Source: Verrucomicrobiales bacterium (GTDB lineage: Bacteria; Verrucomicrobiota; Verrucomicrobiia; Limisphaerales; J093). Taken from it: 18,790 nucleotides of DNA. The notes beneath the pieces are model-generated. The model searched no databases. It saw only the letters and a list, made by a program, of their open reading frames with translations, and was not told the DNA's origin. Of this stretch, positions 1 to 6,855 are shown in pieces (positions within the stretch are counted from its first letter, which is position 1; every line of letters starts with the position of its first letter). Location of the stretch: NCBI GenBank assembly GCA_024233215.1, contig JACKPW010000049.1, positions 1-18,790 of the forward strand, written 5' to 3'. A program made the position numbers and the translations under genes.

Positions 1-117
1 AATTGCCGATCGGAATCCCCTTGACTCTCCAGCCTCGCAGGAAACGATGGTCGGCATGTCATCACACACCGTCCGGGCTGTTGCCATGCTTGGATCAACT
101 CCGTTCCTGTTGTCGTT

Positions 118-1119
118 ATGAACTCCGAAACCACCCGTCGCCGCTTCTTCAAGAACACCGCGCTGCTCACCGCCGGACTGGGGCTGGCTCCGGACAGCTA
201 TCAACGCCACGCCCAGGGCGCCACGGCTCCCGCAACCCCCGTCGCCAATCCGGTCGCCAACATGCCTCGAGGGCGGATCGGCAAATTGCAGATCAGTCGG
301 CTGATTCTGGGCGGCAACTTGCTCACCCACTACACCCACAGTCGCGACCTGAAATACGTCTATTCGCTCGCCGCCAAATACAACACGGACGAGAAGATCA
401 TGGAAACCCTCGCGCTGGCCGAGGCGCACGGGATCAACACGCTGTCCATGCACAACCCACCGCATCCGATGTCGGTGTTGCGCCGGTACCGCAAGGAACG
501 CGGTGGCAAGATCCAGTGGATCATTTGCCCGACGGCGCAGGTGACCCCGGACATGGGTGAGTACCGCCGGCACGTCGAGGAACTGATGGCCGACGGTTGT
601 GAGGCCATTTACCTGTGGGGCGTGCACGCGGATGCCCTGGTGGCACAGGGCAAGCTGGACCTCGTCGCCAGGGCGGTGGCGTTGCCCAAGGAATACGGTG
701 TGCCCTCGGGGGTGGGCGGCCACGACCTCGCGGTGGTCAAGGCCTGCGAGAAGGAAGGCATTCCGGCCGATTTCTACATCAAGACCTTCCACGGCCACAA
801 CTATCCGACCGCCCCCCGACCGGATGAAATCAAGGGAGCCTATCAGGAGTTCCCGGGCTACTGGTGCGCCGACCCGAAGGAGACCGCCGATTTCATGCAG
901 ACGGTCGAGAAACCGTGGATGGCCTACAAGATCATGGCGGCGGGCGCGATTCCGGCCCAGGCGGCGTTTGATCACGCCTGCCTGAACGGTGCGGATTTCA
1001 TCCTGGCCGGCATGTTCGATTTCGAGATTGCCGAGGACACCGCGCTGTGTGCCGACGCCATCAAGCGGAATCGGCAGCGGCAGCGGGCCTGGTATCCGGA
1101 CCTGGAGGGGGTCGCGTGA
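118..1119 (+). CDS. Tat-signal TIM-barrel protein, aldo/keto-reductase-like
   Basis: A 333-residue protein. Its N-terminus carries a twin-arginine motif (TTRRRFFK, residues 5-12) followed by a hydrophobic stretch, so export by the Tat pathway is expected. After a Pro/Ala-rich linker (about 33-50) comes GRIGKLQISRLILGGN (52-67), the usual opening of aldo/keto-reductase-like barrels. The body (DEKIMETLALAEAHGINTL, then strands ending IQWIICPT, AIYLWGVH, GVPSGVGGH and WMAYKIMAAGAI) fits a (beta/alpha)8 barrel. I do not see the classical Asp-Tyr-Lys-His reductase tetrad, so redox activity is not assured. Similar exported barrels are common in Verrucomicrobia and Planctomycetes and are mostly uncharacterised. 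No clear Shine-Dalgarno precedes the ATG; this start is chosen because it gives an intact Tat signal. It overlaps the next gene by four bases, suggesting co-translation. The exact reaction is unknown. Confidence 0.8.
   Translation: MNSETTRRRFFKNTALLTAGLGLAPDSYQRHAQGATAPATPVANPVANMPRGRIGKLQISRLILGGNLLTHYTHSRDLKYVYSLAAKYNTDEKIMETLALAEAHGINTLSMHNPPHPMSVLRRYRKERGGKIQWIICPTAQVTPDMGEYRRHVEELMADGCEAIYLWGVHADALVAQGKLDLVARAVALPKEYGVPSGVGGHDLAVVKACEKEGIPADFYIKTFHGHNYPTAPRPDEIKGAYQEFPGYWCADPKETADFMQTVEKPWMAYKIMAAGAIPAQAAFDHACLNGADFILAGMFDFEIAEDTALCADAIKRNRQRQRAWYPDLEGVA
1104..1110 (+). promoter_or_regulatory. Ribosome binding site for the GTG start at 1116
   Basis: GGAGGGG lies five bases before the GTG at 1116, inside the end of the upstream gene. 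It decides the start of the downstream gene: beginning at GTG gives a clean signal peptide, whereas the longer in-frame extension to 1047 lies wholly inside the upstream gene and adds an Arg/Ala/Gly-rich tail that does not look real. Confidence 0.75.
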
Positions 1120-1997
1120 AGACCGCGGCACGGTTTGCTCAGGCGCTTCTGGCCGCCACGCTCATGGTCTTGTTCGCCGGGAAGGGTACCCAGGGCGCGG
1201 AGCCACCCAAACCTTCCGAAAGGGCGGTGTTCTTCCCTTTCTGCATCGACTGGCATGACGCGAAGAAACGCGGCTTCACCGAACAGGCGGAGATGCTGAA
1301 GGAACTGGGCTATCCCGGCGTCGGTCACATCTGGCTGGACGGTGTCGAGGAACGGATCAAGAGCCTGGACGACGCGGGTCTGAAGCTCTTCCAGATCACC
1401 ATCCAGGTGGACATCGACCCCGCGAAGCAGCCTTACGATCCCCGGCTCAAGGATGTGTTGAAACTCGTCCGCGGGCGTGGCGTCCAGTTTGCCTTGCTTG
1501 TCAACGGCATGAAGCCATCCGACCCGGCGGGCGATGAACGGGCGGTAGAGGTCGTTCGGGAAATCGCGGGCCTCGATCCGGGCACCGATGCCGAGTTCCT
1601 GCTCTATCCCCACGTTTCCAACTGGATCGAGCGGATCGAGGACGCCGTCCGGGTGGCCGACAAGATCGACCGGCCCAATGTCGGCGTGATGTTCAATCTC
1701 TGCCACTGGCTCCGGGTCTGCCCGGACCGGGACTATGCCACCCGGCTCAAACAGGCGATGCCACGCTTGATGGCGATCTCGATCAACGGCGCGGACGAAC
1801 GGGACGACCAGCCGGGTTGGGCCAAGTACATCCAACCATTGGGAAGGGGCAGCTTTGACATGGCGAAGTTCCTCCGGACGCTGAGGGAACTGGGCTACCA
1901 CGGCCCTGTCGGACTCCAATGCTACGGCATCGGCGGCGACACGCGGGATCACCTGCAGGAAAGCCTGAAGGCGTGGCGCAGGCTGGCATCCTCGTGA
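1116..1997 (+). CDS. Secreted sugar phosphate isomerase/epimerase-like TIM-barrel protein
   Basis: A 293-residue protein starting at GTG, overlapping the previous stop as GTGA. Residues 1-28 form a signal peptide (positive start, ALLAATLMVLFAG core, cleavage probably after QGA). The mature part resembles the xylose-isomerase-like TIM-barrel superfamily (AP endonuclease family 2): FCIDWHDAKKRGFTEQAEML near the start, LGYPGVGHIWLD (64-75), YPHVSNWIERIEDAVRVAD (164-182), VGVMFNLCHWLR (189-200) and GPVGLQCYG (263-271). Those strand ends usually carry the metal and substrate ligands; H166, H197 and Q268 are candidates. Known relatives isomerise or epimerise sugars or inositols, and the secreted forms in Verrucomicrobia and Planctomycetes are mostly of unknown substrate. 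Overlap with the Tat-exported barrel upstream argues for a shared extracytoplasmic sugar-related role. The family is well supported; the reaction is not. Confidence 0.82.
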   Translation: MKTAARFAQALLAATLMVLFAGKGTQGAEPPKPSERAVFFPFCIDWHDAKKRGFTEQAEMLKELGYPGVGHIWLDGVEERIKSLDDAGLKLFQITIQVDIDPAKQPYDPRLKDVLKLVRGRGVQFALLVNGMKPSDPAGDERAVEVVREIAGLDPGTDAEFLLYPHVSNWIERIEDAVRVADKIDRPNVGVMFNLCHWLRVCPDRDYATRLKQAMPRLMAISINGADERDDQPGWAKYIQPLGRGSFDMAKFLRTLRELGYHGPVGLQCYGIGGDTRDHLQESLKAWRRLASS

Positions 1998-2062
1998 AGC
2001 GGTGCTTGCTGTTGGGCAGTAGCTGTGGCCTGACGGTTTTGGTGGCCGGCCGGTTCTCCCCA

Positions 2063-2297
2063 GCAGCCTGGAAGGCTGCCAGAGATTAGCCGGGGGTCGT
2101 AGCCCGGCGGAGCCCCCCGGTTGCCAAGCCGGAGATGCCGATTCCGACGTGGGTCGCAGAACCGTGATCCCGTGGCGCGCAAGAACGGTTCTGGCACCCC
2201 TCCGGGGTGCGCCGGTATCGGCGCGTTGACCGGGGGTGGCCCTCGATTCCGCATCGAGGCCCACCCCCGGCTAATCTCTGGCATCGCTCCGCGATGC
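2063..2297. repeat. Composite palindromic intergenic element (hairpin array with 20-bp inverted repeat)
   Basis: This fills most of the 394-bp gap 1998-2391, where I see no credible gene. A perfect 20-bp inverted repeat sits at 2078-2097 and 2263-2282 (gccagagattagccgggggt and its complement). Just outside each arm, sharing two bases with it, is a 17-nt hairpin: 2063-2079 and 2281-2297. A third 17-nt hairpin is at 2194-2210. Written in the same orientation, the three fit GCA-n-C-n-y-TCC-r-n-G-n-TGC, and their differing stem positions change in pairs that keep the base pairing. Further pairings are 2157-2165 with 2185-2193 (9 bp) and a long hairpin at 2230-2270. The layout resembles REP/BIME-type repeats, possibly mobilised by a RAYT transposase elsewhere. 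Only one copy lies in this window, so its repeat status is inferred. Confidence 0.7.
2230..2270. repeat. Long hairpin, 18-bp stem, within the palindromic element
   Basis: The arms 2230-2247 and 2253-2270 are complementary over 18 bp with a single C-C mismatch (2240 against 2260), around the five-base loop TCCGC. Its right arm shares 2263-2270 with the right arm of the 20-bp inverted repeat, so the local hairpin and the long-range pairing exclude each other. Confidence 0.75.
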
Positions 2298-2391
2298 CGA
2301 GGTGGTCCACACGAATGCGAGCTGGCTCACAGGCTTGCCCATGGCTGTTTTTGGAATTGGTGAAATCCGTGTCCGCGGCTAAAAGCAACGT

Positions 2392-4479
2392 ATGCGCCCG
2401 ACCCTCTTCGTGCTCATTGCCGGTCCGCTCCTGTGCTCTTTCCACCTGGTCTCTGCTTCCGACTCCCAGGCCGGATCGCGCTTCCCCTCGGAACGCTCAA
2501 CTTATCGCGACTCAGTGACTGGTCGCGACGTGATCCGCCTGACCACGTCGCCGGCCGAGGATGTGAAGATCTACCAGACCCATCCTTCATGGACTGCGGA
2601 TGGCAAGTGGATCGTCTTTAACTCCGACCGCACGGGCACGCCGCAGCTGTTCGCTGTCCATGAGGAGCAGGGGGGCATCGTTCAATTGACCGATGAGCCC
2701 GGGGTGAATGTCGGTCAGGTCTGCCTCAGTCGTCGGGAACCGGCGTTGTTGACGCTGATCGGGAATGAGGTGGTCCGCCTCGACTTCGGAGAGTCGCTGC
2801 GTTCCCCTGCGGTGGAAGCGAATCCGGTTCCCCCGAGGCGCACCGTGGTGGGACGGATTCCCGAGGGGGCAGCGCTTTCCGGCACGATGTCCTGGAATGC
2901 TTCGGAGACCGCGCTGCTTGCGGGATTCAGCCACGGTGGAGGGGAGGGCGGAGCCAGGACCTGGTCGGTGGAGAGCCTCGACCTCGAACGCCGCCTGTGG
3001 ACCACGGTCCTCAGGCCCGGCTTTCAGGTCGGTCATGTGCAGGCCAATCCGGAGCGCGACGACTTGATCATGTACTGCCACGAAACCGGCGGCGACGCGG
3101 ACCAACGGATGTGGTTGGTGCATGCCGACGGCACCGGCAATCGCCCGTTCTACCAGGAGTCCTTTGACGAATGGGTGACCCACGAATTGTGGTGGGGCGG
3201 TGAGCGGGCGCTTTTCACCGCCTGGCCGAAAGACGATGCCATGCGGCGCAAGCCCCACGGCATTGCATCGGTTACGCTCGATGGCGTGGTCCGGTTTCAC
3301 TCGCGCTTCCCGTACTGGCACGTCACGGGAGCGGCCGGTCAGCCGTACGTGGTCGGCGACACCTTCGCCGGGGAGATCATCCGGGTGGAACCCGAAACCG
3401 GCGAACGGACGGTGCTCACGCAAGGCCATCGTCCCAAGCCCCAGGGCGCCCATCCACACGTGAGTCTTGATCCCTCCGGCACGAAGGTGCTGTTCAACTC
3501 TACCGCCGAAGGGAACGCCGACCTGTATCTGGTGGGAGTCGAAGCCGACGGCGGGCCCACCGAACATGCCTTTCGGGCGCATCGCTACCGCGCTCCGAGC
3601 ACGCCGGAGGCAGCGGCCTCCTGGCAGCGGACCGTTCGAGCCGAACTCGCGGCGTTGCTGAAGGTCGATTCCCTGATGGGCCGCGACCGTCCGTTGAATC
3701 CCCGGATTCTCCGGTCCGACGTCGGGCGCTACGTCGACCAGGAAGTGGAGATCGACTCCACTCCCGGACGGAAGATCATCCTGCGGGTCACGCTTCCCCG
3801 CGAAGTTCAGCCACCCGTGCCGGCAGTCGTCTGCATCCATGGTCACGGGGGCACGCGGAATTCCGTCCATGACCGTGGCTCCATCTACAAGGGCTTCGCC
3901 GCCGAGCTCGCGGACCGCGGTTGGGTGACCGTGGCGGTGAACGTCGGCCAGCACGAGGTTTACGAGGCGGATCGGACGTTGATGGGTGAACGGTTGTGGG
4001 ACCTGATGCGTTGTGTGGACTACGTGAGCACACTGCCGCAAACGGATACCCACCGCATCGGCTGCGCCGGCCTGTCACTCGGCGGCGAGATGGCCATGTG
4101 GCTGGGCGCCATGGACCCGCGGATTCGCGCGACGGTCAGTTCGGGGTTCCTCACCACGATGGATCAAATGGAGCAGAACCATTGCATGTGCTGGAAGCTC
4201 GACGGGCTGCGGGAACTGGTGGACTACGCCGACATCTATTCCCTCATCGCCCCACGCGCGCTGCAGTGCCAGAACGGACTGCGCGAGGGCCCCACGGATT
4301 TCTGGGTGCCGATCGCCCGCGGCGCCATGGCGGACATCCGTCGCATCTACAGCGTTATGGGATCCGACGGGCAGGTGGAACTGGACGAGCACAGCGGCGC
4401 GCACGAGATCGATTTGCCCTCGCTGGTCAGCTTCCTGAACGCACACCTCAGCCAAACGCCCTCCGGCCGGCCGGATTGA
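2392..4479 (+). CDS. Exported PL22 oligogalacturonate-lyase-like propeller fused to an alpha/beta-hydrolase
   Basis: A 695-residue two-domain protein. Residues 1-22 form a signal peptide. Residues about 36-385 are a beta-propeller of the oligogalacturonate lyase type (PL22): WTADGKWIVFNSD (67-79), GHVQANPERDDLIMYCHE (214-231), QRMWLV (238-243), THELWW (263-268), PYWH (307-310) and QGAHPH (351-356). The known family uses a His in the THEFW-type motif for catalysis and binds Mn2+ through Gln and three His; the counterparts here would be H264, and H310, Q351, H354, H356. Residues about 440-690 are an alpha/beta-hydrolase: HGHGG (483-487, oxyanion region), nucleophile elbow GLSLGG (S562), a probable acid near D636 and GAHE (H671). 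This half resembles Abhydrolase_7/acetyl-esterase-like proteins. Characterised PL22 enzymes are cytoplasmic, so a signal peptide and an attached esterase are unusual. Lyase plus deacetylation or demethylation of pectin fragments is inferred. Confidence 0.83.
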   Translation: MRPTLFVLIAGPLLCSFHLVSASDSQAGSRFPSERSTYRDSVTGRDVIRLTTSPAEDVKIYQTHPSWTADGKWIVFNSDRTGTPQLFAVHEEQGGIVQLTDEPGVNVGQVCLSRREPALLTLIGNEVVRLDFGESLRSPAVEANPVPPRRTVVGRIPEGAALSGTMSWNASETALLAGFSHGGGEGGARTWSVESLDLERRLWTTVLRPGFQVGHVQANPERDDLIMYCHETGGDADQRMWLVHADGTGNRPFYQESFDEWVTHELWWGGERALFTAWPKDDAMRRKPHGIASVTLDGVVRFHSRFPYWHVTGAAGQPYVVGDTFAGEIIRVEPETGERTVLTQGHRPKPQGAHPHVSLDPSGTKVLFNSTAEGNADLYLVGVEADGGPTEHAFRAHRYRAPSTPEAAASWQRTVRAELAALLKVDSLMGRDRPLNPRILRSDVGRYVDQEVEIDSTPGRKIILRVTLPREVQPPVPAVVCIHGHGGTRNSVHDRGSIYKGFAAELADRGWVTVAVNVGQHEVYEADRTLMGERLWDLMRCVDYVSTLPQTDTHRIGCAGLSLGGEMAMWLGAMDPRIRATVSSGFLTTMDQMEQNHCMCWKLDGLRELVDYADIYSLIAPRALQCQNGLREGPTDFWVPIARGAMADIRRIYSVMGSDGQVELDEHSGAHEIDLPSLVSFLNAHLSQTPSGRPD

Positions 4480-4488
4480 ACGGCCGGC
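4466..4488 (+). terminator. GC-rich hairpin at the 3' end of the lyase-esterase gene
   Basis: An 8-bp perfect stem (4466-4473 with 4481-4488) has a seven-base loop containing the TGA stop of the preceding gene. There is no T tract after it, so it may only protect the mRNA end or act with a termination factor. Weak as a terminator call. Confidence 0.35.
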
Positions 4489-4547
4489 ATCCGTGTTCTG
4501 CCAGGTCCACACCCGACCTTGTCCGCGGGAAGACTGGCTGGGACGGA

Positions 4548-4586
4548 GCAAAAACAAGCCCCGCCGGTTGCCTGCGCCGGCGGGGC
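4548..4586 (-). terminator. Rho-independent terminator for the Gfo/Idh/MocA gene
   Basis: A perfect 10-bp GC stem (4558-4567 with 4577-4586) around a nine-base loop is followed, on the minus strand, by TTGTTTTTGC. It lies 38 bp past the minus-strand stop codon at 4624, in the gap between two convergent genes. Confidence 0.8.
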
Positions 4587-4623
4587 CACTGGTGACGTCG
4601 GAGGATCGTGCTGAGTTCAGCGC

Positions 4624-6132
4624 CTACACCTCGCCGGCCTTCGGGCACACAAACCCGGCGCGATACTGCCGGCTGATGAGGGCCGTGGCCTCAGGATTGG
4701 CCGGGAACACTTCCTTCTCCGGATCGAACCGCAGGAACGGCCCCACCGAGATCGGGTATTTCGCCAGGTCCACGCCGTTGTCGGTCAGGTGTTTCAACGT
4801 GCGGTCGAGGGTGGCGGCGTTGTCGTCGTGGCTCTTGATCTGCGAGAGGACCTGCCGGGCCTGGTCGGCCGACAGGTGGTTCTTCTCGCCGAGGTAGTAG
4901 GAGATGTTCGCCAGATGCGCGAGCGCGGCGGAGAGATGTCCCTGCCAGGCGTCGGCATTCAGCGTTTCGACCTTCCGGCTCAGGCACGCGTCGATGAAGT
5001 TGCCGAAGTGGTCGCCGCCCCCCTTGAACTCCTTGATGACGTTCATGTCCTTGTCGTAGGCGATGCAGTGCGTGTAGCTGACCTGCACGAGGTAGCCGTT
5101 GCTGCCGTACCAGACGACACCGATCTTGTTGCCGCGCGTGCTGCGGAACAGCTTGTTGAGTTCCTCGTCGGCGGAGTCGTCCACGGACAGCCCGCGGGTT
5201 TCGAACACCATGGTCTTGTCGCCGTAATCGTAGATTGCCACCTCCGTGTTCGCGGTGTCGCCGGCGTCCACATACTTGTCATCCTTGCGCTCCGCCTGGT
5301 AACCGAGGCGACCGCCATAGGCGATGACGCTGTTCGGATGGCGGTCCATGCCCAGGCCCCAGCGGGCGATGTCGGTCTGGTGCGGTCCCTGGTTGCCGGA
5401 GTCGCCGTTGCCGTAATGCCGCTGCCAATGCCAGTCGTAGTGGAACCGCTGGCGGGTCAGCTTGGGATCGGTGAAGGGGGCGGGGCCGGACCAGAGGCCG
5501 AAATCGACCTCGTCGGGAATCGGGTAGTCGCCGAGGGGCCCGATGGAGGCGCGGCGTTTGTAGCAGAGGCCGCGGGCCAGTTTGACCTCGCCGATCCCGC
5601 CTGCGTGCAACCAGGCCATGGCCTCGATGATGGCGGGGTTGGAGCGGCATTGCGTTCCCACCTGGCACATCCGGCCGTATTTCTTCATGGCCGCCACCAG
5701 GGCCGCGCCTTCGCCGATCTCATGGGAAATCGGTTTCTCGATGTAACAGTCCTTGCCCGCCTGCATGGCCCAGACCCCGGCGAGGGCGTGCCAATGGTTC
5801 GGCGTGGCCGTGCTCATGATCTCCACGTCCTTCGAGTCAAAGGCCTGGCGCATGTCGCGCACGACCTTCGGTGCCTTGCCCTGCTTCTTCTCGACCTCCG
5901 CGGCGCGCCGGGCGCCGATCTTCTCGTCGACTTCGGCAATGAAGCGGACCTCGGTGCGGGGATCGCTGGCGTAGGCGTCCAGGTGGCTGTTCCCGCGGCC
6001 CCCCACGCCGATCACGACGACTCCGAGTTTCGAGTTGGGGGACGCTGCCCGCAGGTAGGCTGGCAACGCGAGGGCACCCGCACTGGCGCACAGCGACGTA
6101 CCGAGAAAACGACGGCGATTGATTCTGCTCAT
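4624..6132 (-). CDS. Tat-exported Gfo/Idh/MocA family oxidoreductase
   Basis: A 502-residue protein. The N-terminus holds a Tat motif (NRRRFLGTS, residues 5-13) and a hydrophobic segment ending near A29-A30. The NAD(P)-binding Rossmann half opens with KLGVVVIGVGGRGNSH (35-50) and contains TATPNHWHA (108-116) and the family signature EKPISH (132-137), whose Lys is normally catalytic. The C-terminal half contains DWHWQRHYGNGD (233-244) and GPHQTDIARWGLG (249-261), usual in the large verrucomicrobial/planctomycete exported branch, followed by KGGGDHFGNFIDACLSRK (370-387). Family members oxidise, reduce or rearrange sugars and sugar derivatives with a tightly held nicotinamide; Tat export allows the cofactor to be loaded before export. 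The ATG at 6132 is preceded on its strand by AGAAAG, a weak ribosome site. It faces the lyase-esterase gene tail to tail, which fits but does not prove a shared sugar pathway. Confidence 0.88.
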   Translation of the reverse strand: MSRINRRRFLGTSLCASAGALALPAYLRAASPNSKLGVVVIGVGGRGNSHLDAYASDPRTEVRFIAEVDEKIGARRAAEVEKKQGKAPKVVRDMRQAFDSKDVEIMSTATPNHWHALAGVWAMQAGKDCYIEKPISHEIGEGAALVAAMKKYGRMCQVGTQCRSNPAIIEAMAWLHAGGIGEVKLARGLCYKRRASIGPLGDYPIPDEVDFGLWSGPAPFTDPKLTRQRFHYDWHWQRHYGNGDSGNQGPHQTDIARWGLGMDRHPNSVIAYGGRLGYQAERKDDKYVDAGDTANTEVAIYDYGDKTMVFETRGLSVDDSADEELNKLFRSTRGNKIGVVWYGSNGYLVQVSYTHCIAYDKDMNVIKEFKGGGDHFGNFIDACLSRKVETLNADAWQGHLSAALAHLANISYYLGEKNHLSADQARQVLSQIKSHDDNAATLDRTLKHLTDNGVDLAKYPISVGPFLRFDPEKEVFPANPEATALISRQYRAGFVCPKAGEV

Positions 6133-6441
6133 GGTCTTTCTGTTATCGAACGGTTCTTGTGATCCGGGTCTGTCCGCGGTTTCCCGGGAGTCGACCCGGT
6201 GGCGCGTTGGCGGCCGGAGGCATTGATTGGTGGCAGCCTAAGCGCAAGCCCGGCAGAGGGCCAGTGAATTCCCAGCCACTCGATCATTGACGGCGACCCG
6301 GAACCGTCTGCTAGGGTCGGTGCGCCTTCAGCGTGACGGACGTTGGTGTTGCCCCCGGAGGGGGAGATCGCAGCAGCAAGCGAAGTCGGTCGAGATGGCC
6401 TTGACCCGGGCACGCCGTCGCTCCGAAGGCGAGCGTAGCTT
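6133..6441. other. Divergent intergenic region, 309 bp, with structured leader of the RRM gene
   Basis: No credible gene is seen. It must hold promoters for both the oxidoreductase (minus) and the RRM gene (plus). On the plus side there is a CCCCC-GGA-GGGGG hairpin (6352-6364). A second, five-base stem (6419-6423 with 6431-6435) covers the GGCGAG purine stretch that is the only ribosome-site candidate before the ATG at 6442. No convincing minus-strand promoter was found. Confidence 0.5.
6287..6317 (+). promoter_or_regulatory. Possible promoter of the RRM gene
   Basis: TTGACG (6287-6292) is followed after 19 bases by TAGGGT (6312-6317), with a TG extended -10 dinucleotide at 6309-6310. The -35 is good, but the -10 is poor and the spacing long. 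It would give a leader of roughly 115-120 nt. Confidence 0.35.
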
Positions 6442-6723
6442 ATGACTAACAACTGCAGACTGTTCGTTGGGAACATCTCGTTCCGCACCCTCGAAAACGA
6501 CCTCCACGATCACTTCGCCCAGGCGGGCGTGGTGACTTCGTGCACGCTGATGCTGGACAAGTTCACGGGCCGCTCGCGTGGGTTTGCGTTCGTGGAAATG
6601 TCCACGGCGGAGGAGGCGGCGAAGGCAGTCGAGATGTTCCATGGGAAGGAGTTTCAGGAGCGGGCGCTGACGGTGAACATCGCGCGTCCCCGCGAGGAGC
6701 GGGAGGGACGTCCCAGCCGTTGA
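6442..6723 (+). CDS. Single-RRM RNA-binding protein
   Basis: A 93-residue protein that is essentially one RNA recognition motif. RNP2 is LFVGNI (7-12) and RNP1 is RGFAFVEM (46-53), with the aromatic residues at the RNA-stacking positions kept. The order beta1, alpha1 (LENDLHDHFAQAG), beta2 (TSCTLMLDKFTGRS), beta3, alpha2 (AEEAAKAVEMFHGKEF), beta4 (RALTVNIARP) is complete. A short basic/acidic tail (REEREGRPSR) follows. Such bacterial RRM proteins occur in cyanobacteria, Verrucomicrobia and Bacteroidetes, where they bind RNA and are often linked to cold or stress responses; that role is not shown here. It stands alone, with a long structured leader and no strong ribosome site outside the hairpin. 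Confidence 0.93.
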   Translation: MTNNCRLFVGNISFRTLENDLHDHFAQAGVVTSCTLMLDKFTGRSRGFAFVEMSTAEEAAKAVEMFHGKEFQERALTVNIARPREEREGRPSR

Positions 6724-6797
6724 TGCTCCCTGGCGTCCGCAGAGGAGGGACGCACCCCCTTATCGGACCGGATGTGCCGGCGCTGTCTCCCACCGCA

Positions 6798-6826
6798 GGG
6801 GATGGCGGTTGCCGTCTCGTATCCCC
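6798..6826. terminator. Possible terminator hairpin between convergent genes
   Basis: GGGGAT (6798-6803) pairs with ATCCCC (6821-6826), with an imperfect inner stem. A second small hairpin, GCGTCC with GGACGC, lies at 6733-6753, just after the RRM gene. Neither is followed by a T run. They lie in the 132-bp gap between the RRM gene and the convergent ABC operon and could serve either. Confidence 0.3.
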
Positions 6827-6855
6827 TCACAGAAAGCCCCGGGGGGCACGGCTGG

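Noticed and set aside
972..2264. Long antisense frame (430 codons) opposite the first two genes
   Set aside because: It is opposite well-supported coding sequence, is Arg/Pro/Gly-rich without domain signature, and is the expected shadow frame in high-GC DNA.
2351..2385. Promoter-like TTGGAA/TTGGTG and CTAAAAG before the lyase-esterase gene
   Set aside because: Spacing and matches are poor. It would make the mRNA leaderless at 2392, which is interesting but not supported well enough to list.
2587..4053. 488-codon minus-strand frame opposite the lyase-esterase gene
   Set aside because: It mirrors a gene with clear catalytic motifs. The translation is low-complexity, has no family features and shows no start signal.
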